A DNA stretch of 64,000 nucleotides from Deltaproteobacteria bacterium. Its GTDB lineage: Bacteria > Desulfobacterota > Binatia > Binatales > Binataceae. The DNA lies in assembly GCA_019237115.1 (NCBI GenBank), contig JAFAHS010000068.1, positions 37,251-101,250 on the forward strand, given 5' to 3'. The notes below the pieces were generated by a model that was not told where the DNA came from, ran no database searches, and worked only from the letters and a program-made list of their open reading frames with translations. Below, one piece after another: positions 15,629 through 24,667 of the stretch. Made by a program: the position numbers and the translations under genes. The first letter of the stretch is position 1. Every line of letters begins with the position of its first letter.

Positions 15629-18268
15629 TTATACCGTTATCGTGCCGAGCTTCACAGGCACGCCGCCGACAGTCTGCGGTACGGCTCCTACTGTGACGGA
15701 GGCCGACTCAACCGTCTGCGTGGACGAAAAAAGACCATTACCGCTAGGGCCGCTGCTGCTCCCACCGCATCCAGCCGCGCCAATCGCGACGACTGTGAGC
15801 ATCGCGGCGAAAATCGCGATCTTGAGTCGCCGTCGCTCGCTGGTTCCGGCCAGACACATGCCCAGTAATCCCAGCCCGAGTAGTAGATGACCCAAACCGT
15901 TGCCGTTGGTTCCATTCCCTGCGGAGGGAATGATCGAAGCATAAGCGAATCGTACGCCTGGTCTGTCGATCATCCCTGGAGTAAGCGCGATTACGGTCGA
16001 GAGTGCGAAGGTCGCGGTCTGGCCCGCCGGCAGACTCAAGGCGGGTGAGAATGTGAAGACGGTGTTCTTGAGGGTTGCCGGGGGCGAGGAGGTGGACGAG
16101 GTGGTACCAATCGTTGCGGTCAACGTAAACGACGAGAACACGAACGGGTCGCTCACGTTAATAGTCACCGAGTTTATGGTTTGGGTGCTTTTGGTCTTGT
16201 TGGCAATCGTAAAAGTGCCTCCCGCGACAGTATTTGTGGGAGACCCGCCGCCGGTTCCAGACTTAGTTACAGTAACGACCGCCTGGGGGCCCGGAGTGGC
16301 GGTGGCCGTGGGAGTAGGAGTCGGAGTAGGAGTGGGAGTGGCAGTGTTCGTCGCCGTAGCGGTCGCCGCGGGCACAGCCGTCGCTGCCGCCATCGCGCTC
16401 GAGGAGCCGGTCGGGGTCTCAACAAAAGCAGTGACGAAATTGTTGATGTCGATGGTGCCCCATCCGGTCACCTGGTCGTAGCCGGCCTGCGCTGTGAATC
16501 CCGCGACTCCATTAAAGTTGTTGTCGCCGGCGGTGATGTCATAGAAGCCTGCCGCCGACTGTCCAGCACCGGCCGATTGGTAGACTTGGGAGTTGATCGA
16601 GCCAACATTGGCGCCTGACTTCTGAACGAGCAGGTCTGCAACGCCGGCCCAAGCGGCTGCCGCGAGACTTGTTCCTCCATAAACCTGGAGGCATGCACCG
16701 GCGGAGGTTTGCAGACAATTGTTGGTGCCGACAGTTGTGGGGTCCTGGTAGACAAAGGCGCCCGGATAGTTGGGACTGGCGACAAATGCAACGTCCGGCT
16801 GGTCGCGCGCATTGTCGTTCGGGGTCAGACCGTTTTGGTAAGTGGGTTTGCTGAAGTAGATGCTGGCACCACCGCCGGTGGCTCCTCCACCAGCGAACGA
16901 TCCGATGGGATCATCGCTATCGTTCCACGCTCGCTCGGTCGTATGCGAAGTCAGACTGCCAGCATTAAAAGCAGTTCCACCTACGGAAGTGATAAACGGA
17001 TTTGAGGCAAGCTCGTTAACATTTTTCGTGGTACCAGTTACGCAAGAGGCGCCGTTAAACACGGCACCAGCCGCGCCGTCATCGCCCGCGGAAACCAGAA
17101 TGGTCTGTCCCTGGATCTGCGCCTGGGTGATGATGTTTCCGATAGTCGTCGTGTAGAATGAGGAACTTCCTCCGCACAACGAGAAGCTGACGCTAATGAC
17201 GCCGCAGGCGCCATTGGTGACGGCGCCCTGAATTGCATCGACGATGGGACCGTTGGTCGAGCTGCTGCCGTTACCAAGGAAATACTTGATGGCGGCGCCA
17301 GGCGCGACTGAGTGCGACCATTCCAAGTCCACCAGTGTCTCGACTTCGTCGCTGTTAATCCCGGGACTGGTGCCATCAACCAGAATCTTGGTGATGTTCG
17401 CGCTATTGTCGGGGAGTCCAAATTGGTTGTTGAAGGCCGCAATCGGAGCGGTGTTAAAATCCGAGTCTCCAACAATCGCGATGCAGCCGGTGCCGGTTAC
17501 TCCCGCTGTCTTCAGGGGACCCTCATCGTAAAAGGTATAAAAGTCGTTGGGGGTGAGCGATGTCTGGCCCCCCATGGTCACGTCAGGAGATTCTACTGCG
17601 GGGGAAGCAGCCGGAAGCGACGCCAACATCAGCGGCTCCTTCAATGAAGCCGCCGGATTCGACATGGAGCGCGCCGCTAGTCCCTCTTCCGCCGGACGCG
17701 CCGGGTTAGCGCTCAGTGCCTTGGACGCGAACAGATTGCTCAGTCCGGTTATGCTGCTAACTAAGCCCCCATATTCGGCCGGAAGCTGCGGATCGGTTGC
17801 ATTGGCGAACTTGGTCCCGTCGGCCGAAAACTTCGAAATGGCCGTATTGAACGTATGGCTGATGGAAGCGACGCTTCCGTTGAACTTGACGAAGCCCTGG
17901 GCAGGTGAGCCACCGGTCACCTGGAACCCTTCGCTGGTCAGCCAGTGTGAAACCTTGTCGAATTCCTCCTGGGTTACGCCGAAACGCACCGTGTATTCCT
18001 GGGGCGTCAGCCATTTGTGATACTGCGGCGAGCCGGGGTTCTGTTGCGCGGCGGCCAGAGTATTCAGCTCACCCTGATTGCGCGGCTTGAACCAAATTTG
18101 CAGCGCGAGGTTCTGGGTCGCTTCGAGGTCTCCATAGGTTGGGAGTCGAAGTGACTCAAATGGGACGGTCCCTGAAAGTTTCACAGTAGATTGCGCCCGC
18201 GCCAACTCAGCAGGAGACAGGTATAGGGCGATGGTTGCAAAACAGGCCAGGATTCGAGCGAGCTTCAT
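15629..18268 (-). CDS. Secreted S53 (sedolisin/kumamolisin-type) serine-carboxyl peptidase
   Basis: 879 residues. A signal peptide (MKLARILACFATIALYLSPAELARA) precedes the pro-kumamolisin prodomain (about 35-180, QNPGSPQYHKWLTPQEYTVRFG). The catalytic domain shows DEVETLVDLEWSHSVAPGA with the Glu/Asp pair, SAGDDGAAGA with the oxyanion Asp, YGGTSLAAAAWAG with nucleophile Ser, and the calcium-site end (DITAGDNNF..GYDQVTGWGT). A Thr/Pro/Ala linker (TPTPTPTPTATATPGP) leads to a beta domain, then a hydrophobic helix (GLGHLLLGLGLLGMCLAG) and about 70 further residues. It is active outside the cell, typically at acid pH. GGGG lies before ATG 18268. Confidence 0.93.
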   Translation of the reverse strand: MKLARILACFATIALYLSPAELARAQSTVKLSGTVPFESLRLPTYGDLEATQNLALQIWFKPRNQGELNTLAAAQQNPGSPQYHKWLTPQEYTVRFGVTQEEFDKVSHWLTSEGFQVTGGSPAQGFVKFNGSVASISHTFNTAISKFSADGTKFANATDPQLPAEYGGLVSSITGLSNLFASKALSANPARPAEEGLAARSMSNPAASLKEPLMLASLPAASPAVESPDVTMGGQTSLTPNDFYTFYDEGPLKTAGVTGTGCIAIVGDSDFNTAPIAAFNNQFGLPDNSANITKILVDGTSPGINSDEVETLVDLEWSHSVAPGAAIKYFLGNGSSSTNGPIVDAIQGAVTNGACGVISVSFSLCGGSSSFYTTTIGNIITQAQIQGQTILVSAGDDGAAGAVFNGASCVTGTTKNVNELASNPFITSVGGTAFNAGSLTSHTTERAWNDSDDPIGSFAGGGATGGGASIYFSKPTYQNGLTPNDNARDQPDVAFVASPNYPGAFVYQDPTTVGTNNCLQTSAGACLQVYGGTSLAAAAWAGVADLLVQKSGANVGSINSQVYQSAGAGQSAAGFYDITAGDNNFNGVAGFTAQAGYDQVTGWGTIDINNFVTAFVETPTGSSSAMAAATAVPAATATATNTATPTPTPTPTPTATATPGPQAVVTVTKSGTGGGSPTNTVAGGTFTIANKTKSTQTINSVTINVSDPFVFSSFTLTATIGTTSSTSSPPATLKNTVFTFSPALSLPAGQTATFALSTVIALTPGMIDRPGVRFAYASIIPSAGNGTNGNGLGHLLLGLGLLGMCLAGTSERRRLKIAIFAAMLTVVAIGAAGCGGSSSGPSGNGLFSSTQTVESASVTVGAVPQTVGGVPVKLGTITV

Positions 18269-18737
18269 GCGATTCCCCCGTCAAAACGCTAACAAGGCTG
18301 TTTATCAGCGGTGAAAGGTTTAAATTGATAAACCCTATTGGAAAACCCCAGAACGCTTCGGATGCGTTAAATCTCTGTTACGTGAAACGACGGGGCACCG
18401 GAAAGGGATGTCTTCGCCCTGACTGTCGGAGAGATAGGGGGCCGTCACAGCCCTTGACGGCCACCTGTGCAGCGGTTTGGGAGCTTTTCGGGTGAACAAC
18501 CCTGCGATTAATTGGTCTGGGGGTCGGTTTTCAACACTCCGGGAGGTTCGCAGTAGGGATGAGGACGCATCTCCCGCCGGGCCCACCCAGTGCATCCAGC
18601 GCGGTCCACTTGCTGCGAAGGCAAAGGGCATCGAAAAGGAGGATTCAGGTTCGACGAATCCTTCAATGCTTGTCTGGTATTCGGCTCATCCGGGTGTGAC
18701 TTTTGCGGAACGCAGTCACAGCTGGGACTATGCCAGC
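18269..18737. other. Intergenic region between S53 peptidase and antitoxin
   Basis: It probably holds the S53 promoter (AT-rich stretch around 18300-18370, read on the minus strand) and the antitoxin promoter. An open frame reaching back to 18477 joins the antitoxin gene, but its extra residues are not family-like. I see no RNA gene. Confidence 0.4.
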
Positions 18738-18974
18738 ATGGCGGTCCAGATTACGATTCGCGACGTTCCGGAGAAGGTACGCAATGAACTGCCGGGACGC
18801 GTCGCGTCGCAGGGTAAATCGATGCGGGTATTTCTTCGGGCTGAGCTCGAGCGCCTGGCTGCTCGCCCGTCAATCGAAACGTGGCTCGAACAGGCCCGGA
18901 GCAGAAAACAAGCGGCCGGGACAAGGATTAGCGCCGCGCAGATCCTTAAACATCGCAACGCGGACCGTCGTTGA
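18738..18974 (+). CDS. FitA/VapB-type ribbon-helix-helix antitoxin
   Basis: 78 residues. The N-terminal ribbon-helix-helix MAVQITIRDVPEKVRNELPG..ASQGKSMRVFLRAELERLA is characteristic of FitA-like antitoxins. The tail (IETWLEQARSRKQAAGTRIS) would bind and block the toxin. The stop codon overlaps the TTG start of the PIN gene (TTGA, 18971-18974), the usual coupling in VapBC pairs. The start is set where family similarity begins. Confidence 0.85.
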   Translation: MAVQITIRDVPEKVRNELPGRVASQGKSMRVFLRAELERLAARPSIETWLEQARSRKQAAGTRISAAQILKHRNADRR

Positions 18975-19367
18975 GCGCCGTAGTCGATTCATCGGTGCTG
19001 GTCGCCGCACTCGTCGATTCGGGTCTGACCATGACCTGGGCGGAACAAGTTCTGGCCGGCGGAAATCTATGCGCTCCGGAGTTGGCAAAAGTCGAAGCGA
19101 TGAACATAATTTATCGCCTTGAGTGTGCGAAACAAATTGCTACCGTCGAGGCCAACCTCGATGTCCACGCGCTGAGCCAACTTGAGATCGAGCTGTTTGC
19201 GTTCGAACCCTTCGCAAGGTGGGTGTGGGAACTTCGTCATGCCGTCACCTGCTATGATGCATGGTACGTGGGCCGTCGCCGAAGCTGCGGACTTGCCGCT
19301 CGCAACGCTGGGCCATCGTCTGTCCCGCGCCAACGGCCCTACCTGCAAATTCCTCATGCCCCGGTGA
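18971..19367 (+). pseudogene. VapC-like PIN-domain toxin, frameshifted
   Basis: TTG start, then VVDSSVLVAALVDSGLTMTWAE with the first catalytic Asp, LAKVEAMNIIYRLE with the Glu, and CYDAWYV with the next Asp. One extra G (19271) then breaks the frame. Skipping it gives AVAEAADLPLATLGHRLSRA, NGPTCKFLMPR and a stop at 19365-19367, which is the normal family end. In that end the usual TLD/TAD Asp is Gly (LATLGHRL). So the ribonuclease toxin has both a frameshift and a changed active-site position. Uncorrected, the protein runs on with foreign sequence to 19438. Confidence 0.8.
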
Positions 19368-19825
19368 CCAAGCAATCGGGCGCTTGGAAGACGATTCTCA
19401 AGAGTTACGCCCCGCGCTACCGACTCGCTTCCCACTGACTAATCGCTGAACCAAAAAACGCGCTTTTTTTCGCACGCCGGCAAACCGCCAGCAATATCAG
19501 GTCGATTCCGATCCAAGGCGAGCTACCAACATCTATATGTCACAGGGCATCCCACACCTCTCCCTAAAGGCGAGAAGTGTGACCCATGTGTCGGATACGT
19601 CCTGTCACCTGTGTCGCGTCGCTTACCACGTTCCCCGCTTGGCCCGATGAATTTGCCGCGGCAACTTCTCCCATGCGTTTCTTCAAAAGCTTCGCGCGGC
19701 ACTCTCATTCTCGCTGCGCGCGCTCCGGGTATCTCGAAAATACTGGACCAGCTTTGGCCATGGCGTCGAGTCCATCGCTAGACTTTTCCAGGCTTTCGGA
19801 GTTTTTAGTAGGAACAGGAACTTTT
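19368..19825. other. Intergenic region before the CoA-transferase gene
   Basis: The frame of the CoA-transferase is open back to 19586, but the 80 extra codons are not family-like. I see no other gene or clear structured RNA here. Confidence 0.4.
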
Positions 19826-21010
19826 ATGAGTCTACCGCTTCATGGTTACCGTGTGGTCGAACTCGCCCAGATTTATGCGGGCCCCTACTGTGGCTTCCAA
19901 TTGGCCCAGTTCGGCGCTGAAGTCATCAAGATAGAACCGGTCGGAACTGGCGAACTTCTGCGCAAACGTCCGCCCGCCAAACATGGCACCAACTACGGCT
20001 TCCTCATGCTCAACACGGGCAAGAAGTCCGTCTCTCTCAACATCAAGGATCCGCGTGGCCGCGACATCCTCTTCCGCATGCTGGCCGATTCGGACGTGCT
20101 CCTTGAGAACTACGCTCCTGGCGCGCTCGAACGGCTCGGGCTCGGCTATGACGATCTGGCTCCGCGTTTTCCTCGTCTCGTTTTCGCTTCAAGCAAAGGA
20201 TATGGTCCAGACAGTCGTTTTGCCCAACTGGGAGCGATGGATTTCACCATCCAGGCTGCCTCCGGGATCATCAGTATGACCGGGTATGCCGACCGCCCGG
20301 GCGTACGCGTCACCGCCGCGTTAATCGACACCAGCACGGGGATGCATCTTGCCGCAGGCATCCTGGCGGCTCTCCTTCAGCGCGAGCGCACCGGCCGAGG
20401 TCGCAAGGTCGAGGTTGCGATGCTCGACGTCTGCATGCCCGCGATCAACGGCGCTATCGGTGTCGTTCAGGACGGATTCAAGGTCCGCCGCCTCGGCAAC
20501 CGCCATCCCACCAGCTGCCCTTGCAATACCTATCCATGTTCCGACGGCGAGATCTGGATTTACTGCCTGACCGAAGCCAACTGGCAACAACTCGCGCGCC
20601 TTATGGCACGGGAGGAACTCATTGACCATCCTGACTACAAGGACCATCAGAGCCGTTTTAAGATGGTCGACCAAATCGACTCCATGGTCGGGCAATGGAC
20701 CGCCACCCAGAAGCGTGACAGCCTGGTCAAGCTTCTTCTTGCCCACGCCATCCCATGCGCCCCAGTGCGTGAAATCGATGAAGTCGCCGCCGACCACGAG
20801 CTTGCCGAACGTCATATCGTGCGCAACGGCACCATTGCCGATTACGGAGACATCAAGGTTCTAGGATCCGCCATCAAGATGTCCGGCCTGCACGGCGACG
20901 AAATTCCACCACACGTCCCCGAGCTTGGCGAACACACCGCAGAAGTACTGCAAAGCCTCGGTATCTCCGCGGCCGAGGTTGACGTGTTGCGCCGCGACGG
21001 GATCGTCTGA
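19826..21010 (+). CDS. CaiB/BaiF-family (class III) CoA-transferase
   Basis: 394 residues. N-terminal PLHGYRVVELAQIYAGPYCGFQLAQFGAEVIKIE, GKKSVSLNIKDPRGRDILFRML and DVLLENYAPGALERLGLGYDDL are the family landmarks. Asp in LGAMDFTIQAASGIISMTG is the expected nucleophile that carries the glutamyl/aspartyl-CoA intermediate. The C-terminal part (IPCAPVREIDEVAADHELAER) and PPHVPELGEHTAEVLQSLG complete the length. It moves CoA between carboxylic acids in the cytoplasm; the acid is unknown. ATG 19826 has AGGAAC close upstream. It stands as a single gene. Confidence 0.92.
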   Translation: MSLPLHGYRVVELAQIYAGPYCGFQLAQFGAEVIKIEPVGTGELLRKRPPAKHGTNYGFLMLNTGKKSVSLNIKDPRGRDILFRMLADSDVLLENYAPGALERLGLGYDDLAPRFPRLVFASSKGYGPDSRFAQLGAMDFTIQAASGIISMTGYADRPGVRVTAALIDTSTGMHLAAGILAALLQRERTGRGRKVEVAMLDVCMPAINGAIGVVQDGFKVRRLGNRHPTSCPCNTYPCSDGEIWIYCLTEANWQQLARLMAREELIDHPDYKDHQSRFKMVDQIDSMVGQWTATQKRDSLVKLLLAHAIPCAPVREIDEVAADHELAERHIVRNGTIADYGDIKVLGSAIKMSGLHGDEIPPHVPELGEHTAEVLQSLGISAAEVDVLRRDGIV

Positions 21011-21166
21011 ATTGCCTGTTGAGCCGCGGGTTCGGGCTCGTTAGCCCGCATGATTACCCGCGTTAGCCGGCCGTACTCATTCATACAATAGGGTTGGTTG
21101 GCGAGCGTGGTCTGTCTTGCGATGCGGAGAGATCGAACTAGGTCAATAACCCGGACATTCAGAGCC

Positions 21167-21230
21167 GGCCGGTTTTTGTCAGCGGTCGCCGGTTTCGTCC
21201 GCGGTCGCCGGTTTCGTCCGCTGTAGCCGG
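21167..21230. repeat. Short tandem repeat, possible IS-end remnant
   Basis: The 19-base unit GCGGTCGCCGGTTTCGTCC occurs twice in perfect tandem (21182-21200, 21201-21219), with degenerate partial units on both sides (GGCCGGTTTTTGTCA before, GCTGTAGCCGGG after). Spaced copies of GCCGG-TTT like this are common at the ends of IS21-type elements, but no transposase is nearby. Confidence 0.55.
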
Positions 21231-21469
21231 GATTCACTGCCCTCGACCACGCGCGATGGCCTCTTGCCCATCCCTTCCCGCCCCACGGCGTGCCTTCCAG
21301 CACCAGCGTTTCTTTTTTCGCGGCCCTGCGCTCTGAGATCCGCGCTTCACCCATACCCTCTCATCTCAAAGCAGCGGGAATAGCTCTTGCTTGGACTAGA
21401 CAAATTTTTGTCTTTTTCCGCTCTACAACGGGGTAATCACGAGCGATCTGACGCAAAAGGATTGTGCAC

Positions 21470-21694
21470 ATGCCTGATTTTCAGGAGATTGACCTCAACA
21501 TCGCACGAGCACGAATCGTCCTTTACCTCATCGCGATGCTGTCGTTGTACGTGGATCCGGCCACCGCTGGTCGAATGGATAGCGCGAGCAGTTGTTCCAT
21601 GGGACCGCGATCGTACGCCGATGTCTATGCAGAAGCTTCATACCACTCAATGCCTGGAAGATGCGCAGGCGGCGATTTACCAATTATTCGATGA
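21470..21694 (+). pseudogene. N-terminal fragment of a membrane sensor-like protein
   Basis: MPDFQEIDLNIARARIVLYL followed by IAMLSLYVDPATAGR resembles the first residues and first membrane helix of membrane-bound kinase or cyclase sensors (xxRARIxLSLLAxLSLYVDP). After about 35 codons the sequence loses likeness and soon stops. A, AAGG lies upstream. Probably the 5' stub of a lost gene. Confidence 0.35.
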
Positions 21695-21788
21695 GATTCC
21701 AGAAGCAGAAGCCATCGAGGTACGAGTCTTCAGTGGGGAGACCCAACCGCCCGTGTTGGCCGGGATCGTGCCGCGCGCGGAGACCTGA
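21621..21788 (+). CDS. Possible small hypothetical protein
   Basis: 55 codons, MSMQKLHTTQCLEDAQAAIY then QLFDEIPEAEAIEVRVFSGE and a short end. The composition (acidic helix, amphipathic pattern) looks protein-like, but I do not recognise a family and no ribosome-binding site stands out. It overlaps the preceding fragment in another frame, so at most one is real. Confidence 0.3.
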   Translation: MSMQKLHTTQCLEDAQAAIYQLFDEIPEAEAIEVRVFSGETQPPVLAGIVPRAET

Positions 21789-22305
21789 AACATGCGATCT
21801 ACGAGTCGAACGGGAATGAATCTTAAGTCGCTCGGCTTGAGATTCAGGCTGAGCGATGGTCGACTCTATCCTTTGCCTTTATCGGAGAAGCGCGAAACCG
21901 CCCCCTGAACGTTGCTGACCGCGTTTGCCGTGAACCCACTTTGTGTATTTGCGGATCGCTGGAGTTTTGGCGGAACTGGGGCTCCAAGGCGCGCTCATCT
22001 CGAGCTGCGAAACCTGGAAATCAGCTGTACATCTCCTCGTGCGCGGTCCGCGCCAAGCTTGGAGCTCGCCGGCCTGGAGATGGGTGATGGCAGCCTGCGA
22101 TCTCCCGCAAGAGTTGATCAGTGGGGTCGAGGACAGTTTCCACGATTTGGGCCTGGAGACTTGGACATCGGCAACTATCAGGATCCCAAGCGCCCGCGGA
22201 TCGGTGCAGCGCGCTGGTGCTAGCGATCCAGGTACGCCTCCCGCTCTAAACGGTGGGCATGGTCGGGGAGAATTCGAGACCTGGAGGTCTGGCCGCGAAG
22301 CTGTT
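21789..22305. other. Gene-free stretch with degenerate repeats
   Basis: Several loose copies of a GARACCTGGARRTC-type motif recur (about 22010, 22070, 22155, 22275); one of them, GACCTGGAGGTC, is a palindrome. Long open frames exist on both strands but have no family-like sequence. Nothing else is recognisable. Confidence 0.4.
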
Positions 22306-23760
22306 CTAGAACTCGTCCTGCTCTTCTGTTTCCTCCTTCTTTTTGGGGCGCAACGCGAATGCACTCAACGTTATTCCAAAAGCCAACGCCAGCCTGCCGA
22401 ACGTGTCACCAATCAGGTCGTACACAGTCATTCCGGACCCGATCGGCACCTTCGCTTCCAGCTCTGCATAGGGTTGCTCCGAACTGCGTTCCTGGTCGAG
22501 CACCCGGCCATAAGAATCGCTGATCGTAAGAAATCCGTCTCGCGCGGCGCGCACGATGGAGTAGCCGCCCTCAATTCCACGCAGGACCGCAACGCGAGAA
22601 TGCGCCCAGGCGTCGTGTCCGAAAGTCCCATCCCGGGACCAGCATCAAACGCACACTTGCTCGCCCGTAGCCGCGTCCTAGTCGCGGAAAATCCATGTCT
22701 TGGCTAATCGCGATTCCGGTCAGGGTGTCCTCTACGATCCTGACGATCCTTATGTGTCCGGGAACGAGCGCATGCTCGAAACCCCGGAGCAGGTGACGTT
22801 TGGAATAGTCTCCACCCAATATTCCAGTGGGGCTCAACAACCATGCACAATTTTCCGTGTGACCCGGAGCAGCGACAGTGACCCCACCAACAAGTAGATC
22901 TTTTTGCCCTCAGCAAAACGGTCGAGAGCATCATGCATCGACTCGGCCTGGGCCGGGGTCAACGGAGCGATCTTTGCCGGCAGGACCACGACGACTGCGC
23001 CGCGGCGCACCACGTCGTCGATTCCGGTCCTGTAGGTGGCCCACAGTGGTGCGTCGATGGAATTGGCCTCGACGTTGGACCGCGTGTCCTGCACTACCAG
23101 GCCGATTGGTATCTGGCGCTGGCGCGGCGCGACCGCCAGTCGCACGTAGCCAAACGCCAGCGCCACCAACACCATGCCTGCATGCAACTGCATGGCTCCT
23201 GCGAAATTGACCTTCCAGCGAGCCCTGGTACCACGCAATCGCCCAGATCGACGCGAACCGGTTCACGATGAACACGATGCCGCTCTTCCGGAAAGCGAAG
23301 CGATTTGAATCACGTGGATGGCGTTCATTTGACTTAAGGCCACGCTGCCCACCGAGCCGTGAGCGGAAAATGAACTTTCCAGCATATCGAAGCCCGCCGT
23401 CAGCGCGGGATACACAAAGATGGAGAGCCAGTGACCCCACTGCACCACCGCGTATCGCGCCAGGCTGACGGTGACTGCGAGGGTCAACGCCCGCTCGAGC
23501 GAGGCCATCAGCGCCGCAAGCGGCTCGCTGACCTGAAGGTAGTACAGGGTTGTGCTGAGGCTTCCGATCAGCCCCGCAATCACCGCTAGCTTTACGGTCT
23601 CGCGCGGTGGCGCCGAAAATGACGCCGCGAGCAGAGGCGTCGCCGCAATCCAGGCGATTGGCCACCACGGATGGAGGCCCGTGGCGATCGCAATCATGAC
23701 GCCCGAGCCGATGGCTGCAACAATGCGCGGGCGCGACGTGTCGAACGAAGGGATCATCAT
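22306..23760 (-). pseudogene. Apolipoprotein N-acyltransferase (Lnt)-like gene, inactivated
   Basis: Pieces in three frames on the minus strand cover a whole protein. The membrane part runs from 23760 (IPSFDTSRPRIVAAIGSGVM, several helices, SSFSAHGSVGSVALSQMNA). From about 23240 comes RVNFAGAMQ-like and VRLAVAPRQRQIPIGLVVQD, then VVVVLPAKIAPLTPAQAE. Next come TGILGGDYSKRHLLRGFEHA and GIAISQDMDFPRLGRGYGRA, and last AARDGFLTISDSYGRVL with a final helix. The nitrilase-fold triad is changed: Glu of the LPEKIA motif is Ala, and Lys/Cys of ICKDMDF are Gln/Ser. Frameshifts near 23250, 22850 and 22620-22560 also break it. Lnt normally adds the third acyl chain to lipoproteins; this gene cannot. Confidence 0.75.
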
Positions 23761-24069
23761 CGTATGAAAGATTTAACCAACTACCCGAGACGACGGCAGT
23801 GCGATTGCCGTCGTAAGGAGTAGCCGCTACCGGCAACTTCAGCTTCAATTTGCACCGCGGCGCATCCATCTGGCGGGTGGCGATCTATAAATGCCTTGCC
23901 GCATGCGCACCCCGACCAGCGGGCCGGGGCAAGGGTTTCGCGTGGGTGACGATACAACCAAGTAACCTCGCCCCACGTGGGGCAAACCGTACCGAAAACG
24001 GCCATTTCCGGAAAGATCTGGGCGGAAAAAGCCAAGGTTCTTCGAGCTTTCTTAGGGGTTTCAGATCCC
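23761..24069. other. Intergenic region with a perfect palindrome
   Basis: It contains the 12-base palindrome CCCCACGTGGGG at 23971-23982. It is upstream of the dead Lnt-like gene (read on minus). No gene is seen. Confidence 0.4.
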
Positions 24070-24400
24070 TGCTGCTCCAGCAAATCTCGACCGCAATGCG
24101 CTTGCAGCGGAGGGGAGTTTTCTTGTGCGGCCATCAAGTGCGACGTACGTTGGGTACGAAAATCAAGTTCTGGTGGTCACGCTCAAACGGTGACTTCAAA
24201 AGAGCTTGCTGAAATGAGCCCACGGGTGGCACGCGCGAGGATGGTCCAGGGACCCCGGCATGAGTGTGAACGTGATGCGTGTGTGACGATCGCGGAATCA
24301 AGTGATGGTATGCCAAGTGCTTAGGGCATTGTTTGAAATGACGCCGGACCTTGCGGTCGGCTGGAGAGGTTGAGCGAGCCGACGAAGTTACCCGTCGGGA
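24070..24400 (+). pseudogene. Receiver-domain relic with its leader, repeat of 30905-31233
   Basis: TTTCTTGTGCGGCCATCAAG and the following bases to about 24215 match the non-coding leader of the response-regulator relic at 30950-31050. GTGTGACGATCGCGGA then TGCTTAGGGCATTGTTTGAA and GAGAGGTTGAGCGAGCCGAC match the start of its receiver domain (VTIADDHAIVREGLRALFEV). Small deletions remove the conserved acidic pocket and the phosphorylation site lies beyond the end of similarity. It is a truncated, dead duplicate. Confidence 0.6.
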
Positions 24401-24667
24401 AAGAAAATCCGGGCGCATGTAGAAAATTCCGTGGTCGGACTCGTTTGATTGAAGAAATCAAACAAATCAAGCGGACGATTCCCTGGGAGAGCTTATCAGC
24501 GTTTCCCATCCAGAGCGGGCCACCGTGCCCCCTTTTGGTATCTTCGTGTGTCCCAAAAATTGTACCCTTCCTTATGTCGCAGCGGGTTTCTTAATAGCGC
24601 TCACAGGATGCGAGAGGGCCTCAAGCTCTTCTCCACCTAGAGTCGAGAAAAAGGTGAGTATAGAAAA
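24401..24667. other. Intergenic region before yghU with a small hairpin
   Basis: TTTGATT (24444-24450) and AATCAAA (24456-24462) form a short stem-loop. The region upstream of the YghU-like gene should contain its promoter. No gene is seen. Confidence 0.35.

Noticed and set aside
16053..16481. Hydrophobic Val-rich open frame opposite the S53 linker region.
   Set aside because: It results from reading the Thr-Pro repeat on the other strand.
22000..22300. Repeats as a CRISPR array.
   Set aside because: Units are irregular in length and spacing, with no constant direct repeat and no cas gene in the window.
21943..22707. A 254-codon plus-strand open frame as a gene.
   Set aside because: It runs antisense through the Lnt-like relic and has no family-like composition or start signal.
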